DNA from: Isosphaeraceae bacterium
GTDB lineage: Bacteria > Planctomycetota > Planctomycetia > Isosphaerales > Isosphaeraceae
Direction of reading: 5' to 3'
Assembly (NCBI GenBank): GCA_026004735.1
Contig: BPJS01000001.1
Location: forward strand, 62,001-126,000
Length of the DNA: 64,000 bases
The position numbers were made by a program, and so were the translations under genes. The notes beneath the pieces are model-generated. The model searched no databases, was not told the origin of the DNA, and was given only the letters and a program-made list of their open reading frames with translations. Positions 25,576 to 33,921 of the stretch are shown in pieces. The stretch's first letter is position 1. Every line of letters begins with the position of its first letter.

Positions 25576-26319
25576 ATGATGTCAGCGTTGATTTTGGTGG
25601 CTGCCCTGGTTGCCCAGGCTCCGGAGCGGACGATTCTGGCCATCGGAGCGCACGCCGGTGATATGGAGCTGACCAGCGGCGCGGTGCTCGCTCTGCACGC
25701 GCAGCAGGGTGACCGGGTCGTGATCTTGCACCTGACCTTAGGCGAGGGCGGTCATCCCCGTCGGGATCCCGCCGCGTACGCCGTGCAAAAGCGGCGCGAG
25801 GCGGAGGCCGCGGCCCGGGTGCTCGGGGCTGAGGTCCGCTTTGCGCCTTACGAGGATGGCCAGATCCCCGATACCGAGCCATCGCGCCGCTATGTCGCCG
25901 AGGTGATCCGCCAGGTCCGGCCGACCCACATCATCACCCACTGGAAGCAGAGCATTCACAAGGATCATGCCACGGCCCATCGAATCGTCGTCGATGCCGT
26001 CTTGTTGGCAGCGCTAGAGGGCGTCGAGCTGCAAGAGCCGGCCTACCGCGGCGTGCGGGGCATTTACTTTGCCGAAAACTGGGAAGACGCCGAGGGGTTT
26101 GAGCCGTATCTCTACATCGACGTGTCGGACGCCGAACCGACGTGGCGGCAGGCGATCCGGGAGTATGAGTTCACGGGCGCGGCCTTCTCGGGGTTCGCCT
26201 ACCGGCAGTATTATGAGGCTCTTCACGCGCTGCGTGGGGCGCAGATCGGCAGATCTCACGCCGTGGCCTTCGATCTCGATCCGCTAGGCAAGCGGCGGGT
26301 TTTGGAGCGGCTGCCGTGA
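25576..26319 (+). CDS. PIG-L/LmbE-family deacetylase homologue with altered catalytic motif
   Basis: 247 residues with a hydrophobic N-terminus (MMSALILVAALVAQAP) that may be a signal peptide. PIG-L hydrolases (MshB, LmbE) bind zinc through AHPDD and a later HxxH-type His and remove N-acetyl groups from GlcNAc derivatives. Here the first motif reads AHAGDME: the metal ligands His and second Asp and the following Glu are kept, but the Pro-Asp pair, including the catalytic-base Asp, is Ala-Gly. The other ligand region HKDHATAHR is intact, as is THIITHW. It may therefore act on another bond or be a binding protein. Its stop overlaps the phosphoesterase start by four bases (GTGA). Confidence 0.85.
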   Translation: MMSALILVAALVAQAPERTILAIGAHAGDMELTSGAVLALHAQQGDRVVILHLTLGEGGHPRRDPAAYAVQKRREAEAAARVLGAEVRFAPYEDGQIPDTEPSRRYVAEVIRQVRPTHIITHWKQSIHKDHATAHRIVVDAVLLAALEGVELQEPAYRGVRGIYFAENWEDAEGFEPYLYIDVSDAEPTWRQAIREYEFTGAAFSGFAYRQYYEALHALRGAQIGRSHAVAFDLDPLGKRRVLERLP

Positions 26320-27176
26320 ACCGGCTCGGGACGTTCACGCGGCGGCGGTGGCTGGCGGCCGCCGCGGCGGGGGGCTTGGCGGCCGCGGGCGGCGGCGTCG
26401 GGCTGTATACGTGGAAGATCGAGCCGCACTGGGTGGCTGTCGAGCATCGGACTATGCCCCTCGAAGGCTTGCCGCCGGCGTGGCGCGGACGGCGGCTGGT
26501 CCAGGTCAGCGACCTCCACGTCGGACCACGGGTCGATTCGGACTACCTGATCCGGTCGCTTCGGGCCGTCGGAAGCCTGGAACCGGACATGGTGGCGATC
26601 ACCGGCGACCTGATGAGCTGCGTCGGCCACGAGCAGATCGACGAGACGGCGCGGGTGCTGGAGGCCCTGCCGCGACCGCCGTTCGGAGTGTTCGCATCCC
26701 TGGGCAATCACGACTATACGACCGGGGGCTGGAAGCGGGGCGACGTCGCCGATGCGCTGGTGCGGCGGCTGGCCGACCTGGGCATCACGACCCTGCGCAA
26801 CGAGGCCCGCGAGCTGGGCGGGCTGCGGCTGATCGGGCTGGACGACCTGTGGGCGTCGCGGTTCGACCCAGCGGCTGTCGGCGAGGCGGTACGTCAGCCC
26901 GGGCCGCGAATCGTGCTCTGCCACAACCCCGACGCAGTCGATCGGCCTGGCTGGTCTGGCTATCAGGGCTGGATCCTGGCCGGCCATACTCACGGTGGCC
27001 AGTGTGTCCCGCCGTTTCTGCCGCCGCCGATCCTGCCGGTCCAGAACAAACGGTACTCGTCCGGGCACATCGACCTGGGCGACGGACGCCATCTGTACAT
27101 CAACCGGGGACTAGGCCACCTCTGGCCGGTGCGGTTCAACTGCCGGCCCGAGGTCACGGTTTTCACTCTGGCGTGA
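26316..27176 (+). CDS. Tat-exported metallophosphoesterase (YkuE-like)
   Basis: 286 residues from GTG 26316, translationally coupled to the PIG-L gene. The N-terminus TRRRWLAAAAAGGLAAAGGG is a twin-arginine-type signal/anchor. The calcineurin-like core has every metal-site motif: QVSDLHVGP (DxH), ITGDLMS (GD), SLGNHDYTTG (GNHD), LCHNPD and GHTHGGQ. YkuE and relatives are membrane- or wall-associated metal-dependent phosphoesterases, some linked to lipid or UDP-sugar hydrolysis; the substrate here cannot be told. Pairing with a PIG-L homologue suggests work on an extracytoplasmic sugar-phosphate compound. Confidence 0.88.
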   Translation: MNRLGTFTRRRWLAAAAAGGLAAAGGGVGLYTWKIEPHWVAVEHRTMPLEGLPPAWRGRRLVQVSDLHVGPRVDSDYLIRSLRAVGSLEPDMVAITGDLMSCVGHEQIDETARVLEALPRPPFGVFASLGNHDYTTGGWKRGDVADALVRRLADLGITTLRNEARELGGLRLIGLDDLWASRFDPAAVGEAVRQPGPRIVLCHNPDAVDRPGWSGYQGWILAGHTHGGQCVPPFLPPPILPVQNKRYSSGHIDLGDGRHLYINRGLGHLWPVRFNCRPEVTVFTLA

Positions 27177-27192
27177 CGGTGGGGCTGGTCCC

Positions 27193-27822
27193 ATGCGTCT
27201 TCTGCTTTTCAGTGACTTGCACCGTGACACGGGCGCCGCGCGGCGGCTGGTGGAGCGTGCCGACGCGGCCGACGTGATCGTCGGTGCCGGCGACTTCGCC
27301 ACGGTGCGGCGGGGTGTCGACGACTGCATTGAGGTGCTCCAGGCAATCGGCAAACCGGCGGTGCTGGTGGCCGGCAACAACGAGACGACGGACGAGCTGA
27401 GGTCGGCCTGCCGTCACTGGCCGTCGGCGATCGTGCTGCACGGCGACGGGACAACGATCGCCGGCGTCCCGTTTTTCGGCCTCGGCGGCGGCGTTCCCGT
27501 GACGCCGTTCGGGTCCTGGAGCCACGACTTCACCGAGGAACAGGCCGAGGCCCTGTTGGCGGCCTGCCCGCCGAGGGCGGTCCTGATTGCGCACTCACCG
27601 CCCCGAGGCGTGGTCGATCGCGACTCGAGCGGGCGGAGCCTGGGAAGCGTCGCGGTGCGCGCGGCGATCGAGCGGTCGGCGCCGCGGCTGGTGGTTTGCG
27701 GGCATATCCATGCCAGCGGAGGCCAGTTTGAGTTGGTCGGCCAGACGCCTGTCGTCAATGCGGGGCCGGCAGGCTGTTTGTGGGACCTCGAAGCGCAGGA
27801 GCCGATCCTGTCGAGCCAGTGA
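27193..27822 (+). CDS. Metallophosphoesterase family protein (cytoplasmic)
   Basis: 209 residues from ATG 27193, 16 bases after the previous stop, so probably the last gene of the same transcript. Core motifs: LFSDLHRDTG (DxH), VGAGDFATV (GD), VAGNNETT in place of GNHE/D, LIAHSPPRG and VCGHIHASGG (GHxH). The GNN variant (His to Asn) occurs in some YfcE/MJ0936-like phosphodiesterases, so it need not be inactive. No signal peptide. It is not a close copy of the upstream phosphoesterase; the two belong to different subfamilies. A hairpin follows between it and rplQ. Confidence 0.85.
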   Translation: MRLLLFSDLHRDTGAARRLVERADAADVIVGAGDFATVRRGVDDCIEVLQAIGKPAVLVAGNNETTDELRSACRHWPSAIVLHGDGTTIAGVPFFGLGGGVPVTPFGSWSHDFTEEQAEALLAACPPRAVLIAHSPPRGVVDRDSSGRSLGSVAVRAAIERSAPRLVVCGHIHASGGQFELVGQTPVVNAGPAGCLWDLEAQEPILSSQ

Positions 27823-27883
27823 CCTCGAGGCCCGTGAGCGCGTGTCCGTCCTCGCAGGGGAATCCGAGGAGCAACAATGCAAG

Positions 27884-27912
27884 ACGCCCCGGCGACTCGT
27901 TCACCGGGGCGT
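27884..27912. terminator. Hairpin between convergent phosphoesterase gene and rplQ
   Basis: ACGCCCCGG (27884-27892) pairs perfectly with CCGGGGCGT (27904-27912) around an 11-base loop, flanked by AAG on the left and TTTCG on the right. It lies 62 bases past the phosphoesterase stop and 52 bases past the rplQ stop, so it can end both transcripts. Confidence 0.72.
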
Positions 27913-27963
27913 TTCGCGGAGAGGCTGACTGGGCGGGCGTCGGGACGCAAGCGGAGGCGCTGC

Positions 27964-28413
27964 TCAGGACTCCTTGGCCGGTGCGACGACCGGACGGACC
28001 GGCCGGGCCGCGACCTTTTCGTCGGCCGAGAGCAGGGCCAGGACGGCCATGGGCGAGGCGTCGCCCTGGCGCACCTTGGCCAGCTTGTAGATCCGGGTGT
28101 AGCCGCCGGGGCGGTCGCGGAACCGTTCGGCGATGGGCGGGTACGTCTGGTCGTCGATCCGGTACTCCTTGAACAACCGGAAGGCCACCTCCTCGCTGGT
28201 CAGGAAGGCGTTGATCCGGCGGAACTTGTTCAGGTCCCAGCCGCCCTTGGCCAGGGTGATCATCTTCTCGACCAGGGGCTGGACCTCCTTGGCCTTGGCC
28301 AGCGTGGTCGTGATCTTGCCGTGCTCGAGCACGGCGGTCGTCAGGTTGCGGAGCATCATCCGCCGGTGTGCGGGCGAGCGTTTGAATTTGCGGCCGGCCT
28401 TGAGGTGACGCAT
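27964..28413 (-). CDS. rplQ: 50S ribosomal protein L17 (bL17)
   Basis: 149 residues starting MRHLKAGRKFKRSPAHRRMM, the diagnostic bL17 opening, with RNLTTAVLEHGKITTTLAKA and YTRIYKLAKVRQGDASPMAV. The last ~20 residues form an Ala/Val/Pro tail (ARPVRPVVAPAKES) longer than in the E. coli protein (127 residues). It is the final gene of the alpha-type transcript, 59 bases after rpoA. Binds 23S rRNA near the exit side of the large subunit. Confidence 0.97.
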   Translation of the reverse strand: MRHLKAGRKFKRSPAHRRMMLRNLTTAVLEHGKITTTLAKAKEVQPLVEKMITLAKGGWDLNKFRRINAFLTSEEVAFRLFKEYRIDDQTYPPIAERFRDRPGGYTRIYKLAKVRQGDASPMAVLALLSADEKVAARPVRPVVAPAKES

Positions 28414-28472
28414 CGGATCGGGTCCTTTTTCGGTTTGACTCTCGAACGGGGGGGCAAGCCGGGCCGTTCAGT

Positions 28473-29468
28473 TCAATGGCGCGCCGCCGTCATGCCCAGG
28501 CTCAGACCATGCTCGGCCAGCTTCTTGACGACGTCCTTAAGGGTCGTCTCGCCGAAGTTGCGGACCGTCAGCAGTTGCTCCTCGGTCCGGGAGACCAGTT
28601 CGCGGACGGTGGTGATTCCCTCGGACTCAAGGCAATTGGTCGCCCGCACGGGCAGTTCGAGCTCGGCCAGGCTCATGTTAAGCTTGCGTTCCAGCTCGCT
28701 GTCGCGGAGGCTAGCGCCGAAGCCGTCGCCGCCCGTACCGCCGACGGCCGGCAGGCTGGGCATCGTCTCGCTCAGTTCGACGAACGGGTTGAGGTGCTTG
28801 CGGAGGATCTTGGCGGCCTCGACCAACGCCATGTCGGGGGCCAGTGTGCCAGTGGTCCAGATGCGGAGGATCAATTTGTCGTAGTTGGTGCGCTGGCCGA
28901 CGCGGGTATTCTCGACCCGATACTCGACCCGGATGACTGGGGAAAAGATGGCGTCGATCGGGATCGCGCCGACTTCCAGGTCTTCGGTCTGGCCCTCGGC
29001 GGCCGTGCGATAGCCGCGGCCGTTCTCGACGGTCATCTCGACGTGGAACGGCACGTCGGCCGTCAGGGTGCAGATGTAGTGGTCCTTGTTGACGATTTCG
29101 ATCGCGTCGTCGTGAATGATCTCGCTGGCGTTGACCACGCCGCTTTTGTCGCGCTCGATGCGGATCGTCTTGGGCTGGTCCGAATAGTTCTTCACGACCA
29201 GGCCCTTGATGTTGAGGACCAGGTCGGTGATGTCCTCGACCATGCCGGTGATGTTCGAGAACTCGTGCTGGACGCCCTGGATCTTGATCTTGGTGACGGC
29301 CGAGCCTTCGAGGCTTGAGAGCAGGATTCGCCGCAGGCTGTTGCCGACGGTATGGCCGAAGCCACGCTCGAACGGCTCGACGTGGAATTCGCCGAAGGTG
29401 GGCGAGAGGGTGTCGCGGACCGCGTGCACCTTGCTCGGCAGCTCGAGACCGCGCCAGCGGATACGCAT
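28473..29468 (-). CDS. rpoA: DNA-directed RNA polymerase subunit alpha
   Basis: 331 residues. N-terminal assembly domain with [20 protein letters not shown] and [18 protein letters not shown]; the C-terminal domain (~250-325) has [19 protein letters not shown] and [19 protein letters not shown], with the 265-type Arg and Asn-Cys positions that contact UP elements and activators. The linker is short and Gly-rich. Expected position after rpsD and before rplQ. Dimerises and nucleates polymerase assembly. Confidence 0.98.
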   Translation of the reverse strand: MRIRWRGLELPSKVHAVRDTLSPTFGEFHVEPFERGFGHTVGNSLRRILLSSLEGSAVTKIKIQGVQHEFSNITGMVEDITDLVLNIKGLVVKNYSDQPKTIRIERDKSGVVNASEIIHDDAIEIVNKDHYICTLTADVPFHVEMTVENGRGYRTAAEGQTEDLEVGAIPIDAIFSPVIRVEYRVENTRVGQRTNYDKLILRIWTTGTLAPDMALVEAAKILRKHLNPFVELSETMPSLPAVGGTGGDGFGASLRDSELERKLNMSLAELELPVRATNCLESEGITTVRELVSRTEEQLLTVRNFGETTLKDVVKKLAEHGLSLGMTAARH

Positions 29469-29576
29469 CGGTGTAGGCTCCGATCCGAATAAACGATGGA
29501 GGGGGCGTCTGGAGTCGTCAAAGGCTGACGGGAGCGGGCCGAACCAGCCGCGCGAGGGGCCGACTCCCGGACTGCC

Positions 29577-30206
29577 TTAGCGGCTCAACAGCTCGACGAT
29601 CAACTGGGGGTTGATCGGCAGGGTCAGATCCTCGGGGGCGGGCAGGCGCGTCACACGGCCCTCGGGCGGCTCGGTTCCGGTCCGCTCCAGCCAGTCGGGA
29701 AGCCGGGGCTTGCTCTCCAGGGCCAGGGTGGCAGCCGCCAGCTTGGTCGACGCCTCGCGGTTTTTGACGGCGATCACGTCGCCGGGCCGGACCAGGTAGC
29801 TGGGGATGTCGACCTTGCGGCCGTTGACCGTGATATGGCCATGGCGAATCATCTGCCGGGCCATGGGCCGGCTGATCGCAAAGCCCAGCAAGGTGATGAC
29901 ATTATCGAGCCGCCGTTCGATCAGGGTCATCAGCGCATCGCCGGTATTGCCCGAGCGGCGGCTGGCCATATCAAAATACTTGCGGAACTGGCGTTCAAAG
30001 ATCCCGTAGTACCGCTTGACCTTCTGCTTTTCGCGGAGCCGGATGGCGTACTCGCTGGCTTTGCCGCGGCGGTATTGATGCATGCCGGGCGGCCCTTCGC
30101 GGCGCTCGATGGCGCACTTCGGGGTATCGCACCGCGTCCCCTTCAAGAAGAGCTTAAGGCCCTCCCGGCGGCAGAGCCGACAAACCGGTCCCGTGTAGCG
30201 TCCCAT
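29577..30206 (-). CDS. rpsD: 30S ribosomal protein S4 (uS4), zinc form
   Basis: 209 residues beginning MGRYTGPVCRLCRREGLKLF. The Cys-rich N-terminus (Cys9, Cys12 and two Cys in GTRCDTPKCAIE) marks the C+ zinc-binding paralogue. The S4 RNA-binding domain reads RRLDNVITLLGFAISRPMAR with HGHITVNGRKVDIPSYLVRPGD. The C-terminal ~35 residues are more Pro-rich than usual. One of the first proteins to bind 16S rRNA in small-subunit assembly; in many bacteria it autoregulates the alpha operon. Confidence 0.97.
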   Translation of the reverse strand: MGRYTGPVCRLCRREGLKLFLKGTRCDTPKCAIERREGPPGMHQYRRGKASEYAIRLREKQKVKRYYGIFERQFRKYFDMASRRSGNTGDALMTLIERRLDNVITLLGFAISRPMARQMIRHGHITVNGRKVDIPSYLVRPGDVIAVKNREASTKLAAATLALESKPRLPDWLERTGTEPPEGRVTRLPAPEDLTLPINPQLIVELLSR

Positions 30207-30313
30207 GGGCGTCGTTGGGTTCGAGTGGCTTCGGGTCAGTAATGCGTAGGATCAGGTCGGGGTCAGGGGCGGACAACCGCCTCCCAGGGAATCGACAAAT
30301 CTCCAAAACGGCC

Positions 30314-30691
30314 TCAGACCCGGCGCTTCTTGGGGGGCCGACATCCGTTGTGAGGAAGGGGGGTGACATCCTCGATCGCCTTGATCGAGAGACCGTAGGC
30401 CGAGAGCGCCGTGATGGCGCTTTCGCGGCCCGAGCCTGGCCCCTTGACTTTCACCTCGATCTCTTTGACGCCGAACTTGGTGGCAGCCGCCGCGGCGGTC
30501 TCCGCTGCCCGCTGCGCCGCAAACGGCGTGCTCTTGCGGCTGCCTTTGAAGCCGACCGAACCGCTCGACGCCCAGCAGAGCGTGTCGCCGTTCGGGTCGG
30601 TGACCGTCACCAGCGTGTTGTTGAAGGTGGCCTTGATGTGGACGACGGCGCGGCTGACGTTGCGCCGGGTCTTCTTCTTGGTCCTCGCCAC
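30314..30691 (-). CDS. rpsK: 30S ribosomal protein S11 (uS11)
   Basis: 125 residues. Core motifs [59 protein letters not shown] and the C-terminal [18 protein letters not shown], whose NGCRPPK motif is diagnostic. Usual length 125-130. It lines the mRNA exit platform with S7 and S18. Located 133 bases after rpsM and 107 before rpsD. Confidence 0.98.
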   Translation of the reverse strand: MARTKKKTRRNVSRAVVHIKATFNNTLVTVTDPNGDTLCWASSGSVGFKGSRKSTPFAAQRAAETAAAAATKFGVKEIEVKVKGPGSGRESAITALSAYGLSIKAIEDVTPLPHNGCRPPKKRRV

Positions 30692-30824
30692 GGGCGTCGC
30701 GACTCCGGGTAGGGCTAACGTGAGAGGCTCGGGGGATCTGGGGGAAGCTCAACCGGCTCACAGCCGGGGCCGGGCCAACGGCCCTGAGCCTCGGCCGATG
30801 ACCATGCGGCCAGGGGCCGCGCGA

Positions 30825-31205
30825 CTACTTGTCCTTGACACTCCGCTTGCCGGCCACGGTCTTGCGCGGGCCTTTGCGGGTGCGGGCATTCGTGCGGGTC
30901 CGCTGACCCCGCACCGGCAGCCCCTTGCGGTGCCGCAAACCACGGTAGCAGCCAATGTTGCGGAGCCGCTCAATATTCTGCTTGATCTGCCGGCTGAGCT
31001 GGCCTTCGACGACGTATTCGTCTTCGAGCAGCTTGGCCAGCCGGGTCAGTTCGTCTTCGGTCAGCTCGCGGGCCCGCTTGTCGGGATCAATATGGGTCCG
31101 CTCGCACAGCTCCTGGGCCAGGTACGGACCGATGCCGTAAATGTATCGGAGCGAAATAACCGTCCGCTTGTCGGGGGGGATGTCGACGCCGAGGATACGA
31201 GGCAT
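30825..31205 (-). CDS. rpsM: 30S ribosomal protein S13 (uS13)
   Basis: 126 residues from ATG 31205 ([20 protein letters not shown]), the length typical of bacterial S13; a much longer open frame upstream runs through rpmJ and is not the start. Helix-two-turn-helix [20 protein letters not shown] and the C-terminal basic tail [20 protein letters not shown] are intact. Contacts the P-site tRNA and the L5/L31 bridges in the small-subunit head. rpmJ lies 47 bases upstream. Confidence 0.97.
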   Translation of the reverse strand: MPRILGVDIPPDKRTVISLRYIYGIGPYLAQELCERTHIDPDKRARELTEDELTRLAKLLEDEYVVEGQLSRQIKQNIERLRNIGCYRGLRHRKGLPVRGQRTRTNARTRKGPRKTVAGKRSVKDK

Positions 31206-31252
31206 CCGTCGTCGGTCTCCGTCGGAGCAGGCTCTTGCGCCGGCCGAGGCGC

Positions 31253-31369
31253 TCAGCCCTGCCGTTGCTTGTGTTTGGGGTTGGTCTTGCAGATCACGTA
31301 CAATTTGCTGTGACGGCGGACAATCTTGCAATGTTCGCAGATCCGCCGAATGCTGGCGCGGACTTTCAT
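31253..31369 (-). CDS. rpmJ: 50S ribosomal protein L36 (bL36), zinc form
   Basis: A 38-residue gene: [20 protein letters not shown] continues to [18 protein letters not shown]. The zinc ligands Cys11, Cys14, Cys27 and His33 are all present (C+ form). It is the first gene of the second ribosomal transcript, directly upstream of rpsM as in most bacteria, but infA and adk, normally just before it, are absent. A sigma70-like promoter lies about 150 bases upstream. Confidence 0.96.
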   Translation of the reverse strand: MKVRASIRRICEHCKIVRRHSKLYVICKTNPKHKQRQG

Positions 31370-31525
31370 GGCCGGATGACTCGCCTGGCAAGCGCGGGGC
31401 CGTGCCCCGAGACTGGCCGGGGACCTCAGACCGCCACTGGCTCGCTCTGCTTGATCGCGATGTCCGTGGGCGGGGGCGCCAGCGGCACCTTCAGCGTCGC
31501 CGGGCCCCGGGGTGTGGAAAGGGTT

Positions 31526-31554
31526 AAGATACCGGGCTTTTTCCGAACCTGCAA
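31526..31554 (-). promoter_or_regulatory. Predicted sigma70-type promoter for rpmJ-rpsM-rpsK-rpsD-rpoA-rplQ
   Basis: On the minus strand TTGCAG (31549-31554), a 17-base spacer and TATCTT (31526-31531). Transcription would begin near 31518, leaving a leader of about 150 bases before rpmJ. The position fits, since the divergent sulfotransferase gene cuts rpmJ off from the upstream spc genes. Confidence 0.5.
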
Positions 31555-31618
31555 GTCTCTATCCCGCGAAAAATGCCTGGGGTACTGGTCGGGTCGGTGG
31601 GCTTGGGCTCAAGTCGCC

Positions 31619-31647
31619 TTGTCGGAAGTGCCGATTCCGGCGATAAA
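31619..31647 (+). promoter_or_regulatory. Predicted promoter for the sulfotransferase-like gene
   Basis: TTGTCG (31619-31624), a 17-base spacer and GATAAA (31642-31647), about 95 bases before the ATG at 31744. Moderate match on both boxes. It is divergent from the rpmJ promoter, whose -35 lies 65 bases away. Confidence 0.35.
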
Positions 31648-31743
31648 AGCGGTCCCAGTCAGCGGCTTGGTGCGGTTCGGGTTCGCCGCCAGAAGCCCGA
31701 CCCGGTGGGACCAAGGCCGCGGCGGTCATGGGGAGTCTGGAGC

Positions 31744-32871
31744 ATGTCGGCCGGGGGTTCGGTTCGGATTGCGCTGGTCAGCACGCCGCGATCGGGCAAC
31801 ACCTGGATCCGACACCTTCTGGGCGACGCCTATGCGATCCCCACCCTGGCCCGTCATGCCCTGGAGCCGGACCAGTGGGCCAGTCTGCCGCCCGAGTGCG
31901 TCCTCCAAATGCACTGGCTGCGCGAGCCTGGCTTGGTCGAACGGCTTCGGGCCGAGGGCTTTCGGGTGGTGACGATCGCCCGCCATCCGTTCGACGTCTT
32001 GATTTCGATCCTGCATGTCGCCGTACACGATGTCCAGTCGGAGCAGTGGCTCTTGGGGCTGGCCGGTGACGAGTCGATCCTCTGGGGCGCCTGGCCGCGG
32101 CATCCGGTGTTTTTGGAGTATGCCGCCAGCCCGCGTGCGGCGGCTCTCCTGGCCGTCAGCCGTGAGTGGGCGGCCGATCCCGAGGCCGTGGTGGTTCGCT
32201 ACGAGGCCTTCGTGGCTGATCCGGCGGGGGCGTTGGCCGATGCCGTTGCTCGGATCGGGCCGGCCCGCGCGGCGGATCTGGCGGACGTGGCGGCACGTCA
32301 CACGATGGCCGAGCAGCGCCGGCGGCATGTCAACAACCATTTCTGGATGGGCCGCCCCGGACTCTGGCGCGAGCTGCTCCCGGCACCGGAGGCGGCCCAA
32401 CTGGCCGCCGCCTGTCAGGCGTCGCTGACCGCCTTCGGCTACCAGGCCGACCCAGACCCCGCTCTGATGCCGGCCGATGCCGACCGCCGCTGGCGGAGCC
32501 TGGTCGGACCCGAGCTGGGCCAGTCGCTCCGCCGCAACACCGAAGCCTTCGTCCACCTCCTGACCGAGATCCGCGGCGAGGCCGACGCCGTCCGCCTCCA
32601 GGCCGAGCAACGCGCCGCCGAGGCCGAGCGGATCGCCCAGGCCGCGCGGGCCGACGCCGAAGCGGCGCGGCGCGGTCAGCAATCGCTCGCCGAGGAACTC
32701 GCCGAGGCACGACGGACGATCGCCGCCCTGGAGGCAACCCTGGCTCCCTACCGCGAGCTGGACGGCCGCCCCATCCGGCTGGCCCGCCGCTACCGCGACT
32801 TCGCCGCCCGCCACCCGAGGCTCGCCCGCCCCCTGGACGCCTGGCTGGCACGCGATCTGGACGCCGCCTGA
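31744..32871 (+). CDS. Sulfotransferase-like protein with C-terminal coiled coil
   Basis: 375 residues from ATG 31744 (GGGGAG and GGAG upstream); the open frame extends to 31573 but that part is not sulfotransferase-like. Residues 8-25 hold the PAPS 5'-phosphosulfate loop STPRSGNTWIRHLL; ARHPFDVLISILH fits the 3'-phosphate region (R-x-P-x-D) and VVVRYEAFVADPAGAL the usual later motif. Residues ~285-345 form an Ala/Glu/Arg coiled coil (ADAVRLQAEQRAAEAERIAQ), followed by a basic tail. Sulfotransferases move sulfate from PAPS to sugars, proteins or small molecules; planctomycetes are rich in sulfated-polysaccharide metabolism, but the acceptor is unknown. It interrupts the ribosomal cluster on the opposite strand, between map and rpmJ. 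Confidence 0.82.
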   Translation: MSAGGSVRIALVSTPRSGNTWIRHLLGDAYAIPTLARHALEPDQWASLPPECVLQMHWLREPGLVERLRAEGFRVVTIARHPFDVLISILHVAVHDVQSEQWLLGLAGDESILWGAWPRHPVFLEYAASPRAAALLAVSREWAADPEAVVVRYEAFVADPAGALADAVARIGPARAADLADVAARHTMAEQRRRHVNNHFWMGRPGLWRELLPAPEAAQLAAACQASLTAFGYQADPDPALMPADADRRWRSLVGPELGQSLRRNTEAFVHLLTEIRGEADAVRLQAEQRAAEAERIAQAARADAEAARRGQQSLAEELAEARRTIAALEATLAPYRELDGRPIRLARRYRDFAARHPRLARPLDAWLARDLDAA

Positions 32872-32994
32872 ATCCACCTGGCACCCTGCCACCCTAAGCC
32901 AGAGAGAGGAGGCCCGGCCTGCTGCCGGCGGTGCGGCGGCCCGACCCGGAACGCGAACACCGCTCGATCGCCGCCCTGGACCGGCCGCGGCCCT

Positions 32995-33852
32995 CTAGCT
33001 GGCCGGCGTTGCTCCCGGCGCTGGCGGGAGCCAATCTTCGGGCAGCCCCTCCGGCAGGGTCAGAATGCGGGGGCCGTGCTCGGTGATGGCGATGGTGTGC
33101 TCGAAATGGGCGGCCAGCTTGCGGTCGCGGGTCTCGACGGTCCACCAGTCGGCCAGCACCCGGACCTCGCGGGTCCCAGCCGCCACCATCGGCTCGACGG
33201 CCAGCACCAGCCCCGGCTCAAGCTGAAAATCATGCTGGCGCAATTGTTTCGAGACGAAGTTCGGCACTTGCGGGTCTTCGTGCATGTCCTGACCGATGCC
33301 GTGGCCGACAAACTTCTCGATCACCGAGAAGCCCTGACTCCGAACGTAGCGCTCCATCAGCGAGGCGACTTCGCTCCAGGTGCGGCAGCGGGCCATCGCC
33401 CGGATCGCCAGGTGGAGCGTCTCCTGGGTCGTCTGGAGCAGCTTGCGGGCCTCGGGGCCGACCTCGCCGATCGGCAGCGTCACGGCCGCGTCGCCGCACC
33501 AGCCGTTGAGCCGGCAGCCGGTGTCGATCGAGACGATATCGCCGGCCCGCAGCGGACGGCGGTTGGGGATGCCGTGAACGATTTGCTCGTTGACGCTCGA
33601 GCAGATCACCGCCGGAAACGGCGGCTTGCCCCGAAGGCTATTGGGGTAGCCCAGAAAGAGCGGGGTGGCTCCTGCCTCGCGAAAGATTTCCGCCACGGCG
33701 TCGTTCAGGTCGGCCGTCGTCGCACCCGGAACGGCCAGCTCGCCGACCCGTTTCAGAGCGCGGGCGACCAGCCTGCCCGCCTCCCGCATCAGCCCGATCT
33801 CGCGCGGGCTTTTGAGCTTGATGACTCGGGGCCGGACTCGCTGGAGCATCAT
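32995..33852 (-). CDS. map: Type I methionine aminopeptidase
   Basis: 285 residues. Metal and substrate residues are all visible: NEQIVHGIPNRRPL (His), SIDTGCRLNGWCGDAAVT (two Asp), FVGHGIGQDMHEDPQVPNF (His), AVEPMV (Glu) and AAHFEHTIAITEHG (Glu). No N-terminal zinc-finger extension. Removes initiator Met from nascent chains. It follows secY by 69 bases, as in the spc operon where adk usually lies between them; adk is missing here. The gene ends the first ribosomal transcript. Confidence 0.96.
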   Translation of the reverse strand: MMLQRVRPRVIKLKSPREIGLMREAGRLVARALKRVGELAVPGATTADLNDAVAEIFREAGATPLFLGYPNSLRGKPPFPAVICSSVNEQIVHGIPNRRPLRAGDIVSIDTGCRLNGWCGDAAVTLPIGEVGPEARKLLQTTQETLHLAIRAMARCRTWSEVASLMERYVRSQGFSVIEKFVGHGIGQDMHEDPQVPNFVSKQLRQHDFQLEPGLVLAVEPMVAAGTREVRVLADWWTVETRDRKLAAHFEHTIAITEHGPRILTLPEGLPEDWLPPAPGATPAS

Positions 33853-33921
33853 CGGAGGCCGTGGAGAGAGAAGAGACTCAAAAAGACGCTGCAGAGACGG
33901 GGCGAACCGGACCGCCTCAGT

